A stretch of 64,000 bases of DNA from Deltaproteobacteria bacterium (GTDB taxonomy: Bacteria; Myxococcota; Kuafuiibacteriia; Kuafuiibacteriales; Kuafuiibacteriaceae). Shown here one piece after another: positions 34,711-43,045 of this stretch. The DNA is taken from the NCBI GenBank assembly GCA_020632995.1, contig JACKEN010000001.1, positions 1,644,001 through 1,708,000 of the forward strand, read 5' to 3'. The notes under the pieces are model-generated. The model saw only the letters and a program-made list of their open reading frames with translations. It was not told the DNA's origin and searched no databases. A program made the translations under genes and the position numbers. Every line of letters begins with the position of its first letter. The stretch's first letter is position 1.

Positions 34711-35301
34711 ATGCAGCGCGCCACCGCCCTCTTCCTGGGCGCCGCCCTCGCCCTCTGCGCCGGCTGCGACACCGTGGGGACGCCCATGGATCCCTTCGAC
34801 GGGAGCTTCATCGCAGGCGACGCCGAGCCGGAGGACTCCGGCCCCGACGGCGGCTTCCTCGACGCCGAGCCCGAAGACACCGGCCCTGACGCCGGCCCCC
34901 CCGACGTCGGCCCAGCGGACACCGGCCCCGGGGACGCGGGGGACCCCTGCCTCGAGGCGATGCCAGAGGCCACCGTCACCGCCTCCCAGGCCCGCGCCCA
35001 GGCCGGCGTGCTCGCAGGCCGGGTGGTAGCGCTCACCGGGACCGCGACCACTGGCGCGTTGCAGTGCACCGACATGGCGTGCCCCGACGAGGACCCCTGC
35101 TGCAACACCTGCGTGGCCCCCATCCACGTCGGCGGGGTCACCCTCGCCGGCTCCGAGTGCTTCGACCCGCCGCCCCAGTGCGCCGGCTCGGAGTGCGGGC
35201 AGGTCTGCCGCCCCCCGGTCCTGGGCTTGCCCCAGACCTTCTTCGGGGTCCTCTCCACCGCGGCCCCGGACCTGCAACTCCTCCTGTACCGGGTCCGGTA
35301 G
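34711..35301 (+). CDS. Small lipoprotein with Asp/Pro-rich linker
   Basis: This is a 196-residue protein. The ATG at 34711 lies 1 nt after the upstream stop and gives a signal with lipobox LALCAGC. A low-complexity acidic linker (repeats of PDxGP/AEPEDTGP, about residues 30-80) leads to a ~110-residue Cys-rich domain (CTDMACPDEDPCCNTC, then CFDPPPQCAGSECGQVC) that must be disulphide-bonded. Linkers of this kind are common in myxobacterial surface lipoproteins. I do not recognise the domain. Confidence 0.7.
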   Translation: MQRATALFLGAALALCAGCDTVGTPMDPFDGSFIAGDAEPEDSGPDGGFLDAEPEDTGPDAGPPDVGPADTGPGDAGDPCLEAMPEATVTASQARAQAGVLAGRVVALTGTATTGALQCTDMACPDEDPCCNTCVAPIHVGGVTLAGSECFDPPPQCAGSECGQVCRPPVLGLPQTFFGVLSTAAPDLQLLLYRVR

Positions 35302-35369
35302 CGGACGTCCTCGCAGGCGCATCCCCCAGACCGGGGATAACCTCGCGCCATCTTCCGAATACATCTCCA

Positions 35370-35403
35370 AAATGAACTGTTGCGATTAGTTCTCAGTTCA
35401 TTT
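35370..35403. other. AT-rich inverted repeat upstream of a small membrane-protein gene
   Basis: AAATGAACTG (35370-35379) and CAGTTCATTT (35394-35403) form a perfect 10-bp inverted repeat with a 14-nt loop. It sits in a conspicuously AT-rich 80-bp patch within GC-rich DNA, 58 nt upstream of the small gene at 35461. It could be an operator, or a terminator for the upstream lipoprotein gene. Confidence 0.55.
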
Positions 35404-35460
35404 CATCGCCGCTTTGCAATAAACAGGTCCGTACCGAACGGTCCACCTGGAGGTGCTCTG

Positions 35461-35577
35461 ATGACGGATCCTGGCAACCCCTCGGCGCGGAAGGACGTGC
35501 GCTTCACTCGCCTGCTGCTGGAGCTGGCCCTCGCCGCCCTGCTCGTGGCCCTCGCCGCCGCCTGGCTCCCTCAATGA
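35461..35577 (+). CDS. 38-residue single-pass membrane protein
   Basis: An ATG at 35461 with a good GGAGGTG ribosome binding site starts a 38-residue peptide. Its basic N-terminus (SARKDVRFTR) is followed by a hydrophobic helix (LLLELALAALLVALAAAWL). The frame is open further upstream to 35380, but that part has no ribosome binding site and no conserved look. The stop overlaps the ATG of the next gene (ATGA), so the two are coupled. The function is unknown. Confidence 0.55.
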   Translation: MTDPGNPSARKDVRFTRLLLELALAALLVALAAAWLPQ

Positions 35578-36044
35578 GCTCGAGCCCCCTCCACACCCCG
35601 TCGGGCGCAGTGCGCCCCCCCGCGGACATCCTCCTCGGGGTGCGGATGTCGGACGTCTACGAGGCCGAGGGCCTGGCCGGCGCCCAGGCGCTCTGCATCA
35701 ACGAGGTGGGCCACCACGCCACCTGGCTCCTGGTCACCGCCCGGCGCCTCTACGTGGTGCTCCGAGACGCCCGGCTCCTCCTCCCGCACGTGGTCCACAG
35801 CGAGGACCACCAGGCGGCCGACGGCGTCCCCCTCGCGGTGGGCCTGCGCGCCTCGGGCGAGACCAACTTCGTGGTGCTCGAGGCCTCGGACCGCGCCTTC
35901 GTCAGCAACGGCCCCCTCGCCACGCAAGACGCCTTGTCACGCGCGCTGGGCGACGCGACCCACGCCGCGCTCCTCGCCGCCCCCGACGCGGGCGAAGTGC
36001 AGATCAGCCTGCGCGACGTCGAAGCCTGCCGCCCCGAGGCCTGA
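35574..36044 (+). CDS. Hypothetical protein coupled to the 38-residue membrane peptide
   Basis: This 156-residue soluble protein is read from an ATG overlapping the stop of the small membrane gene. It is an alpha/beta sequence with strands such as TWLLVTARRLYVVLRDARLLL and NFVVLEASDRAFV, and it could adopt a PH-like or Roadblock-like fold. It has no catalytic motif that I recognise. The membrane peptide could hold it at the inner membrane. It converges on dtd with a 14-bp gap. Confidence 0.65.
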   Translation: MSSSPLHTPSGAVRPPADILLGVRMSDVYEAEGLAGAQALCINEVGHHATWLLVTARRLYVVLRDARLLLPHVVHSEDHQAADGVPLAVGLRASGETNFVVLEASDRAFVSNGPLATQDALSRALGDATHAALLAAPDAGEVQISLRDVEACRPEA

Positions 36045-36046
36045 CG

Positions 36047-36059
36047 GGGCTCGGAGCCC
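36047..36059. terminator. Small hairpin between convergent genes
   Basis: GGGCT (36047-36051), loop CGG, AGCCC (36055-36059). It is short, and it overlaps the last base of dtd. Weak. Confidence 0.25.
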
Positions 36060-36508
36060 TACCCCGCCTCGCGCTCCAGCATCAGGGTCACCGGCCCGTC
36101 GTTCACCAGGTGCACCATCATGTGCGCCCCGAAGCGGCCGGTGGGCACCGCCCGACCCAGCTCCGCCCCCAGGAGCACGCAGAAGCGATCACACATCTCG
36201 GACGCGAAGTCGGGCTTGCCCGCCTGGTTGAAGCTCGGCCGGTTCCCCTTCTTGCAGTCGCCGTAGAGGGTGAACTGGCTGACCACCAGGGCCTGGCCCT
36301 CCACGTCCTGCAGGCTCAGGTTCATCTTGCCGCCGCAGTCCTCGAAGATCCGGAGCTTGGCGCACTTCTCGGCCATCCACCGAAGCTCGGCCTCGGTGTC
36401 GGTGTCGTGGATGCCGACGAGGAGCAGGAGCCCCTTGCCGATGGCGCCGGTGACCGCGTCGCCCACGGTCACCTTCGCCTCGCTCACGCGCTGGACGAGG
36501 ACCCGCAT
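36059..36508 (-). CDS. dtd: D-aminoacyl-tRNA deacylase
   Basis: Dtd removes D-amino acids wrongly attached to tRNA. The 149-residue length is standard. The two active-site motifs are present: SQFTLYGD (S77-D84; family SQxT) and the C-terminal NDGPVT. The ATG at 36508 overlaps the stop of the upstream E1-like gene by 1 nt (TGATG), so it is translated from the same mRNA. The enzyme is a cytoplasmic homodimer. Confidence 0.96.
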   Translation of the reverse strand: MRVLVQRVSEAKVTVGDAVTGAIGKGLLLLVGIHDTDTEAELRWMAEKCAKLRIFEDCGGKMNLSLQDVEGQALVVSQFTLYGDCKKGNRPSFNQAGKPDFASEMCDRFCVLLGAELGRAVPTGRFGAHMMVHLVNDGPVTLMLEREAG

Positions 36509-39240
36509 CAGGCCCGGGGCGGCCAGAGCTCGTCCGCGGCCACCCCGGCCGAGGGGGCCGCCGCCGCCAACAGGCTCCGCGACAGGTGGATGTTCTCGAC
36601 CGCGGTGTCGGCAAGCACCCGGCCGCACGCGTCGTAGACCGCGTCGCCGTCGATGTGCTGGTAGCGGTAGACGTCGACCGGGCGGCCGCACTTGCTCGCC
36701 TTTCGGACCCCGAGGGTCTCGGCCCGCACGCCCACCACGCTGCCCAGGTTGTCGAGGATGCCCGGCTCGCCGTCCACCACCGCCACGAGCGGCACCCGGC
36801 GGCCGGCCGCGAGCACCAGGTCGGCGCGATCCGAGATCACCGGCCCGTTGATGGCGCCGTTGGCCTTGGTCAGGTAGAGGTCGCCGTTGATCCCGAGCCC
36901 GTGCCGGAGGTGCCGGTAGCCGTTCGCGTCGGCCAGGTTCCCCACCAGGAGGTCGCCAGAGGTCACCACGATGACGTTGGCGTAGATGCCATCCGCCAGG
37001 AGCTTGTCGCTCGCGGCCAGGGCCTCGCTGCCCATCGCGCCCAGGGTGAAGATGTTCACCACGTTCTCGCCCGGCTCGTAGCCCTCGTAGCCGCGGTAGT
37101 CGACGAGGTAGTAGCCGCCCTGCAAGGCGTCCTGCCGCGTGGCCTCGAGGATGGTCTCCTCGGACTCGCCGCTGAAGCGCCGCGCCTTCCTCAGGCGCTC
37201 CATCATCTCGGCCTGCTTGTAGGCCCGGGTCACCGCGCGGATGATCACCCCGGTCCGGCCCTTGTTGTCGCCCACGTAGTGCCGGCGGATCGCGTCCGAG
37301 AGGATCCAGTCCACCTCGTGCGCGTAGAAGGGCTCCCAGATGATGATGTTGGGCATCGCGATGTCGCTCTTCCACGAGTGCTGCGCGCCCTCGGGAGCCA
37401 ACGTCACGCCGCTCGGGGTGCCCACCACCACGAACGAGGAGCCCCAGTAGAGGTTGTAGTAGAGCTGGTCGAAGGCCCGCTTGATGAAGAAGTCGTAGAC
37501 CGTCATCACCGGGAAGAAGGGCAGGCCCACGTGGTCCCGCATCTTCCCGAACGCGCCCACCGCGCTCATGCAGTTGGCCTCGGCGATCTCGAAGCGGATG
37601 TGCCGCGACCACGGCTCGTCGTGCGGCGCCAGCTGGGGCCGACGCCGATCGCGCACGCCCAGGCGCTCCTCGTAGTCCTCGGTGTCCGGGCCGTAGATCT
37701 TGTCGTCCATGGCCGGGTTGATGTTGGTGCTGGTGCCCACGTCGGGGGCCATGGTCATCACCAGGTCCGCCGCCGGGCCCCACCGCGCCTCGTCACCCAC
37801 CAGGGGCTTGTGGTCCTCGGGCGTCACCCCGGTGCGCTCGGGGTGGTACTGGTTGCCGATGCGGATGATCTTGGCCGCGAGCTGCCCCCACACGTACTGG
37901 GTGTGGACGAGGGGCAGGTACTTCAAGGAGAGCCCGAAGGTCTCCGGGAAGCCCGCCTTGCCCGCCTCGGCGAACTTCGCGAGGTTCCGGTCCTTCATCG
38001 CCCACAGGGCGTCCTGCCCCTCGCGCAGGTAGGTGCCGCGCTCGGCCAGGAACCGGCCCTCGGCGCTGTCGTCAGAGAACAGCTCGAAGGGGTCGTCCTT
38101 CGACAGGCCCTCGCTCTCGAGGAGCGCCACCACCTCGGACTCGTCGGGGAGCGAGTTGTGGTTGCCGGGGTGGGCGTAGCTCTCGAGGCCCCAGCCCTTG
38201 ATGGTGTGCGCGATGATCAGGGTCGGGTTGATCGGGTCGAGCTTCGAGCGCCGCATGGCGTCGAGGAGCACCGCCACGTCGTGGCCGCCGAGGTCGGCGA
38301 ACACCGCGTAGACCTCGGCGTCGCTGAGGTCCTTCAGGACCCGCTCGGTCTTCCGGTCGAGCTGCATGATGCGCTCGCGCACCACGCTGCCGTCGCGCTT
38401 CAGCAACAGCGCCTGGAACTCGTAGTCGCTGAAGGACTCCTCGAGCACCTTCCGCACCGCCGCGCCGCCCTCCTTCGAGAACAGCGCCTGGCGCCTGAGG
38501 CCGTGCGCGACCTGGATGACGTCCCAGCCGTTGGCCACCGCCACCCGCTCCATGCGGGTCGCGTCGGTGCCCCGGAGGCCGCGCATGTTCGGGATGCGGG
38601 TGCCGTCGAGGTTCTGGCGGTTGTAGTCCACGATCCAGGTGACGTTGCCGAGCTCACGCTCCGCCGCGTCGGGGAGCGCCTCCATGAGCGAGCCCTCGCG
38701 GAACTCGGAGTCCCCCATCAGCGACCAGAAGTGGGCGTCCTGCGGCACCTCGAAGTGGTGGTCGCGGGCGTAGCGGTAGGCGAGCGCGGTGTAGATCGAC
38801 ACCACCGGCGGGATCCCGACCGAGCCCGAGGGGAAGTAGATGTGCCCGTCCGGGTCCGACTCCGCGTGGTAGCTCTGGAAGACCGGCTCGCCGTTCTGCG
38901 AGAACTTGCGGAGCCGGCTCATCGCGCCCTTCATCTCGTCCGCGTCCATCCAGCGCCGCCCATAGGGCTCGTGCATGAACCCCATGAGGTAGTTGAGGGC
39001 GTGATCGTCGGGGGAGCCGTGGGGCTTGACCGCGATGAGGTCCTGCGGCTGGCGCACCCCGAGGTGCAGCGCGGACAGGATGTGGATGGAGGAGGAGCAC
39101 GCGGCGGGGTGGCCGCCCACCTTGGGGTCGCCCTCCTGCACGTCGTCGCGGTGGTTCGCCTCCCAGATCATGCGCGTGGCGAACACGAACGCGCGGCGCG
39201 CGATGCGCTCGATGAGCTCGACTTCCCTCTGGTCCTTCAT
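36508..39240 (-). CDS. Homodimeric pyruvate dehydrogenase E1-like (AceE-type) enzyme
   Basis: This 910-residue protein is near AceE length. It has the transketolase-type three-domain plan of homodimeric 2-oxoacid dehydrogenases: N-terminal GGHPAACSSSIHIL and PHGSPDDHALNYLMG, the TPP domain with GDSEFREG (176-183) and VDYNRQNLDG (204-213), a PYR domain (EIAEANCMSAVGAFGKMRD), and a C-terminal domain (IVVTSGDLLVGN). The canonical TPP motif is GDGE; here it is GDSE (S178). It could act on pyruvate or a related 2-oxoacid. No E2 or E3 gene is visible in the window. A CBS-domain gene lies 44 nt upstream and dtd overlaps its end. Confidence 0.78.
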   Translation of the reverse strand: MKDQREVELIERIARRAFVFATRMIWEANHRDDVQEGDPKVGGHPAACSSSIHILSALHLGVRQPQDLIAVKPHGSPDDHALNYLMGFMHEPYGRRWMDADEMKGAMSRLRKFSQNGEPVFQSYHAESDPDGHIYFPSGSVGIPPVVSIYTALAYRYARDHHFEVPQDAHFWSLMGDSEFREGSLMEALPDAAERELGNVTWIVDYNRQNLDGTRIPNMRGLRGTDATRMERVAVANGWDVIQVAHGLRRQALFSKEGGAAVRKVLEESFSDYEFQALLLKRDGSVVRERIMQLDRKTERVLKDLSDAEVYAVFADLGGHDVAVLLDAMRRSKLDPINPTLIIAHTIKGWGLESYAHPGNHNSLPDESEVVALLESEGLSKDDPFELFSDDSAEGRFLAERGTYLREGQDALWAMKDRNLAKFAEAGKAGFPETFGLSLKYLPLVHTQYVWGQLAAKIIRIGNQYHPERTGVTPEDHKPLVGDEARWGPAADLVMTMAPDVGTSTNINPAMDDKIYGPDTEDYEERLGVRDRRRPQLAPHDEPWSRHIRFEIAEANCMSAVGAFGKMRDHVGLPFFPVMTVYDFFIKRAFDQLYYNLYWGSSFVVVGTPSGVTLAPEGAQHSWKSDIAMPNIIIWEPFYAHEVDWILSDAIRRHYVGDNKGRTGVIIRAVTRAYKQAEMMERLRKARRFSGESEETILEATRQDALQGGYYLVDYRGYEGYEPGENVVNIFTLGAMGSEALAASDKLLADGIYANVIVVTSGDLLVGNLADANGYRHLRHGLGINGDLYLTKANGAINGPVISDRADLVLAAGRRVPLVAVVDGEPGILDNLGSVVGVRAETLGVRKASKCGRPVDVYRYQHIDGDAVYDACGRVLADTAVENIHLSRSLLAAAAPSAGVAADELWPPRA

Positions 39241-39284
39241 GCCGGTCCCCCCCTTTAGTGCAGTCGTTTCCGGCGCGAAAGCGG

Positions 39285-39698
39285 TTATTGACTCGCCTCT
39301 GAGCTACGGAGCACCTGCCCCAGGACCCGGCACGCGTCGCTCGCGGTGAACAGGCCGAGCAGGCGCCCCTCCTCCAAGACCAGGGCAGACCCGATGTGCT
39401 CCTTGGCCATCGTGCAGACCACCTCGGCGAGGGCGGTGCCCGGGGCGACGGTGAAGACCTCCTGCGACATGGCGGCGGACACGTTGGTGCGGTCCGGGTC
39501 CAGCTCCGCCACCGCCTCCACCACGTAGAGGTCGCCCAGGCTCACCATGCCCACGACCTCGCCGCCCTCTCCCAGGACCGGGAGGTGCCGGATGGCGTGG
39601 ACCTGCATCAGCTCCTTGGCGGTGGTGATGGGATCGGACTCCCGGACGGTGTGGATCGCCGGGCTCATGTGCTCGCGGATGGTGGGCGTGCCTGTCAT
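39285..39698 (-). CDS. Tandem CBS-domain protein
   Basis: This 137-residue protein is made of two CBS motifs: HMSPAIHTVRESDPITTAKE with RHLPVLGEGGEVVGMVSLGD, then AMSQEVFTVAPGTALAEVV with GSALVLEEGRLLGLFTASD. Together they form one Bateman module that binds adenosine nucleotides or similar ligands. It starts at the ATG at 39698 and precedes the AceE-like gene by 44 nt. It may act as an energy-charge sensor for that enzyme, but this is inferred from position only. Confidence 0.9.
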   Translation of the reverse strand: MTGTPTIREHMSPAIHTVRESDPITTAKELMQVHAIRHLPVLGEGGEVVGMVSLGDLYVVEAVAELDPDRTNVSAAMSQEVFTVAPGTALAEVVCTMAKEHIGSALVLEEGRLLGLFTASDACRVLGQVLRSSEASQ

Positions 39699-39708
39699 GG
39701 GGGGCCTG

Positions 39709-39714
39709 ATTCTA
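39709..39714 (-). promoter_or_regulatory. Candidate -10 of the CBS gene
   Basis: TAGAAT fits TAnnnT and lies 10 nt before the ATG at 39698. No clear -35. No ribosome binding site, as for other first genes in the window. Confidence 0.4.
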
Positions 39715-39748
39715 GCCGATGCGGCGGTCGGCGAATCGAACTTCGGGC

Positions 39749-39796
39749 TTGACGTCGAGCCCAATCTACGATTTATGAATTTGAGAATCGTTCTCA
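39749..39796 (+). promoter_or_regulatory. Promoter with Fur-box-like operator before the iron-related operon
   Basis: TTGACG (39749-39754) and TTATGA (39773-39778), 18 bp apart, form a weak promoter. Just downstream is TGAGAAT-C-GTTCTCA (39782-39796), an almost perfect 7-1-7 inverted repeat that matches 11 of 14 positions of the Fur consensus TGATAAT-N-ATTATCA. A further CATTCTC extends it. The surrounding AT-rich stretch stands out in this GC-rich window. Confidence 0.65.
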
Positions 39797-39805
39797 TTCT
39801 CTCGC

Positions 39806-41287
39806 ATGAGCACCTCGAACACAGCGCGCGAGCGATGGGCCCTGGTGGGCTGGGCGGCGCTCGCGCTGGGCGTCCGGCTCGCCGCCATACCGCGCGCCCT
39901 CGGTGACGTGGACGGGGTGAACTTCGCCCGGGCCCTCACCCGCTTCGATCCGCTCGCCCAGGCCCCCCACCTGCCCGGCTACCCGGTCTACGTCCTCTGC
40001 GCCCGCCTCTTCGCCGCCCTCGGCGCGCCCGAGGTTTGGGCCCTCGCCCTGCCCGGGGTCCTCGCCTCCGTGGCCGGGATCCTCGTGCTCTTCGCCGCGG
40101 TGGCCCGGCACTTCGGCCCTCGGCCCGCCCACCTGACCGCCGCCGCCCTGACCGCCCTCCCCGGCGCGGTCCTCGCCGCCGGCTGGCCTACCTCCGACGG
40201 CCTGGGGCTAGGCCTGCTCTGTGTGACCCTCGGCCTGGCCGGCCTCGCTGCTCCGACCCCTGCAGCGAGGCCGCGCCCGGTCTTGGCCGCCAGCGCAGGC
40301 CTGGCCCTGGGCCTCTTGATGGGGGTGCGCCTGTCGGCGTGGCCGCTCGTGGCCGGGGCCGCGCCCCTGTTGGCCGCCGCCGCGCTCCGTCGCCCCCAGC
40401 TTCGTCCCGCCGCCCTCGCCGCCGCAGGGGGCGCCGCGCTCGGGCTCCTCGCGTGGGCGGTGCCGATGGCGCTCCTCGTGCCCCCCGCCACCCTGCTGAG
40501 CCAGGGCGCGGCCTTCGCCCAGGGCCACTTCACCGACTTCGGGGGCGCCGCGCCCTCGGCCGACGCCCTCCCCGCCCGGCTCCTCACCATGCTGTGGGGG
40601 TTGGTCGCGGCCACCCTGGGCGCAAGCTGGCCTGCCGAGCCCCTGGCCGAGCCGGCCGCCCTCGGCGTGCTCGCCCTCGCCGCGGTCGCGGTGGGCGTCA
40701 TCGTGCGCGGGCCGCGCCGGCTCACCCCCCCGCTCGTCGGCGCTCTAGCGGTGCTCGGCGGCTACCTGGTGTGGGTGTGGCTCGGGCAGAACGTGGACAA
40801 GCCGCGGCACCTGCTCCCGGTGGTGCCCGCCCTCGCGCTTGGGCTCGGCCTCGCGCTCGCCCGCACCCGCGTCCCCGCCCTCCTCGTGGCCGCGGTGCTC
40901 CTCGCGGTGAGCGTCCCCCGGGCGATGACGCAAGGTGGCCTGCCTCCGGCGGCCGAGCTGGTGCGCCACGTGATCCGGAGCCACCCGCCCGAGGGGGTCC
41001 AGATCTTCGCGGGCGAGGAGGCGCGCCTGTTCGAGCGCTACGCCCCCGCCCACCGGGTCTGGCGGGTCACCGACCCCGCGGTGCTGGCCCGCGAGACCGC
41101 CGCCGCCGCCGCCCGCGGCGCCACCGTGCTCGTGGTGAGCGGCGCCGCAGGCTGGCCTGCGCTGCAAGCCGAGTTGACCGAAGAGGCCCGCTTCGCCACC
41201 CCGCGGACGGTGCAGGCCCACGACCCCGAGCTGGTGCTCTATCGCTTCCAGCCCAGCCCCGAGAGGCTCCTCCATGCGACCCGCTGA
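39806..41287 (+). CDS. Polytopic membrane glycosyltransferase (GT39/PMT-like)
   Basis: This 493-residue protein has about 11 membrane helices. The first periplasmic loop carries an acidic DVDGVNFARAL motif and HLPGYPVYVL, as in the protein mannosyltransferase/ArnT-like group, which moves sugars from polyprenyl-phosphate donors. A short soluble C-terminal domain follows (VQIFAGEEARLFERYAP onward). It is preceded by a Fur-like box, and the next gene starts 14 nt inside its end, so it belongs to the iron-related operon. Why a glycosyltransferase would be iron-regulated is unclear; it may modify the lipoproteins encoded downstream. The fold call is good; the acceptor is unknown. Confidence 0.75.
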   Translation: MSTSNTARERWALVGWAALALGVRLAAIPRALGDVDGVNFARALTRFDPLAQAPHLPGYPVYVLCARLFAALGAPEVWALALPGVLASVAGILVLFAAVARHFGPRPAHLTAAALTALPGAVLAAGWPTSDGLGLGLLCVTLGLAGLAAPTPAARPRPVLAASAGLALGLLMGVRLSAWPLVAGAAPLLAAAALRRPQLRPAALAAAGGAALGLLAWAVPMALLVPPATLLSQGAAFAQGHFTDFGGAAPSADALPARLLTMLWGLVAATLGASWPAEPLAEPAALGVLALAAVAVGVIVRGPRRLTPPLVGALAVLGGYLVWVWLGQNVDKPRHLLPVVPALALGLGLALARTRVPALLVAAVLLAVSVPRAMTQGGLPPAAELVRHVIRSHPPEGVQIFAGEEARLFERYAPAHRVWRVTDPAVLARETAAAAARGATVLVVSGAAGWPALQAELTEEARFATPRTVQAHDPELVLYRFQPSPERLLHATR

Positions 41288-41933
41288 AGTCTGCGCCATC
41301 GCCCTGGCCCTGGCGGCCCCGACCCTCGCCTGCGACCCCATCGAGGAGTTCCAGCAGGCCCCCTTCGTGCAGAAGAGCGCGGAGGCCGAGCCCCGCTGGA
41401 CGGTGGACATCAACCGGGTCCAGGACGGGGTGTTCGCCGCCTACCGCCCCCACTGCTTCGAGATCCGGAAGGGGCACACGGTGGAGTTCCGGAACTTCCT
41501 GCCGGAGATCGCCACCAACGTGACCGGCCTCGAGGGCGGGCCGGCCGCCCTGTACTCGCCCAACCTGGTGCGGCCCTACCAGTACCGGGGCCCCGACGAT
41601 CCCGAGAACCCGCTGTGCGACGCGGTGGAGGGCGGCGTGTGCGTCTCGCGCCCGCCGTTCTCGTACTGGCGCTACACCTTCGAGCTGGCCGGCACCTACG
41701 ACTGGCTCGACACCAACCAGGGCAGCCCGGGCCGCAAGGTGGTGGACCCGTACTACGGGACCGAGACCTTCATCGGCATCGATCCGAACAGCCCCCTCGG
41801 CACCATCTGCGTCGTCGAGGACGACGGCACCGGGTGCGAGGGCGTGTGCTGCGCCACCGACAGCGACTGCTCCGGCAAGACCCGTTGCTTCAAGTCCGAG
41901 TTCGACGCGGTGGGCCGCTGCCTCACCCCCTGA
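41274..41933 (+). CDS. Cupredoxin-like lipoprotein without copper ligands
   Basis: This is a 219-residue protein with a signal ending in LACDP. The core looks like a cupredoxin fold: CFEIRKGHTVEFRNFLPEI (compare the G..V.f.N strand of plastocyanin) and FELAGTYDWLDTNQG near the end. The usual C-x-x-H-x-x-x-M copper loop is absent. The C-terminus is Cys-rich (CEGVCCATDSDCSG). It starts 14 nt inside the glycosyltransferase gene. A cupredoxin-like domain next to an imelysin-like protein recalls EfeO, in which the two are fused. No function is proven. Confidence 0.6.
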   Translation: MRPAEVCAIALALAAPTLACDPIEEFQQAPFVQKSAEAEPRWTVDINRVQDGVFAAYRPHCFEIRKGHTVEFRNFLPEIATNVTGLEGGPAALYSPNLVRPYQYRGPDDPENPLCDAVEGGVCVSRPPFSYWRYTFELAGTYDWLDTNQGSPGRKVVDPYYGTETFIGIDPNSPLGTICVVEDDGTGCEGVCCATDSDCSGKTRCFKSEFDAVGRCLTP

Positions 41934-41961
41934 GACTCAACCCTTCGAGACGAGGAACATC

Positions 41962-43038
41962 ATGAACCACAAGCTCCAGACGCTCAGCTCGACCCTGCTC
42001 CTGCCCCTGTTCGCCGCGGCGTGCGGCGGCGGCGAGACCCCGAACAACAACACGGATCAGCGCCCGATCCAGTGCCGGAGCGCGGAGTACGTCGCCTTCG
42101 ACGCCGCGCACCACACGAACCAGGATCTGCGCCTCGACGCCCACGAGCAGATGGGCGCCCTCATGAGCGCGGCGGCCGACGCGTCGCCCTTCGACCCCGC
42201 CCTCGCCGCGACCAACTTCGCCGAGGCTCGGCGGCTCTACGAAGAGACCGCGAGCCTGCGCGACAAGGTGAAGGAGCGCACCGACGATCACTTCGCCGAC
42301 AAGCCGGCGGTGGGCCTCGAGCTCGACACGATCATCATGGACGCCCTCGCCGCGGGCGCCACCGCCACCACCGCGGTCGACGCGTCGATCGCGCGGCAGA
42401 CGGTCGAGAAGACCCTCGTCCACTTCTTCTACCTCTCGGTCTACCACGAGATGGTGCTGGGGGCCCGGGACAAGTGGGACGAGGCCTACGGCTACTTCGG
42501 CGCGCCGAGCGACAACGCGGAGGCCCAGCGCCGAGGCATGTCGCTCGAGGCCACCGAGCGGGACGCGGCCAACAACACCGCCCTCGCCGCCGGCATCTTC
42601 AACGGCCTGATCGACGGCGCGTGTGCCCTCACCGAGGCCCTCGACGAGGCGGGGGTCGAGGAGCTCGACTACACCACCGTGCCGGCCCTGAAGGCGGCGG
42701 TGGAGTCCGTCGACCGGCAGATGCAGCTCACCCTCGCCTACTCGGTGGGGCACGAGGCGATGGAGATGGTCGAGCTGCAGGAGGAGCTGGCCAACGCCCC
42801 GAGCGACGAGGCGCGGGCCGAGATGTGGGACGCGATCTCCGAGATGGGCCCGTACTTCGCGCCGCTCGAGCGGCTGATGACCCGCGCCGGAGGTGAGTCG
42901 GCCCAGCGCGCGGCGTCCATCCGGGGCGAGCTCGACTCGGCGCTCCAGAGCGCGGGCCAGGACTGGATGCTGACCTTCGACGCCGCCGCCGTGGTCCAGG
43001 CCCTCGAGGCCGAGTACGGCATCGAGATCAAGGGGTAG
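41962..43038 (+). CDS. DUF4856/imelysin-like helical lipoprotein
   Basis: This is a 358-residue, almost wholly helical lipoprotein with a signal ending FAAACGGG. It contains DKWDEAYGYFGAPSD, matching a motif I associate with DUF4856, a family linked with imelysin-type iron-binding proteins. A second block, SVGHEAMEMVELQ, places a His and Glu like the M75 HxxE element, although spaced as HxxxE. It follows the cupredoxin-like gene by 28 nt with a GAGG ribosome binding site and is 7 nt before the barrel gene. It is probably periplasmic or surface-attached and may bind iron. Family call moderate. Confidence 0.62.
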   Translation: MNHKLQTLSSTLLLPLFAAACGGGETPNNNTDQRPIQCRSAEYVAFDAAHHTNQDLRLDAHEQMGALMSAAADASPFDPALAATNFAEARRLYEETASLRDKVKERTDDHFADKPAVGLELDTIIMDALAAGATATTAVDASIARQTVEKTLVHFFYLSVYHEMVLGARDKWDEAYGYFGAPSDNAEAQRRGMSLEATERDAANNTALAAGIFNGLIDGACALTEALDEAGVEELDYTTVPALKAAVESVDRQMQLTLAYSVGHEAMEMVELQEELANAPSDEARAEMWDAISEMGPYFAPLERLMTRAGGESAQRAASIRGELDSALQSAGQDWMLTFDAAAVVQALEAEYGIEIKG

Positions 43039-43045
43039 CCGAGAC

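Noticed and set aside
38400..38657. Short Arg/Ser/Thr-rich frames inside the AceE-like gene
   Set aside because: They are off-frame readings of a real gene, with the typical repetitive composition.
36586..39258. An 890-codon frame opposite the AceE-like gene
   Set aside because: It is a mirror-frame artefact; the minus strand shows a conserved TPP enzyme.
41274..41933. Copper-binding plastocyanin/azurin
   Set aside because: The C-terminal copper loop (Cys, His, Met) is missing, so only the fold resembles a cupredoxin.
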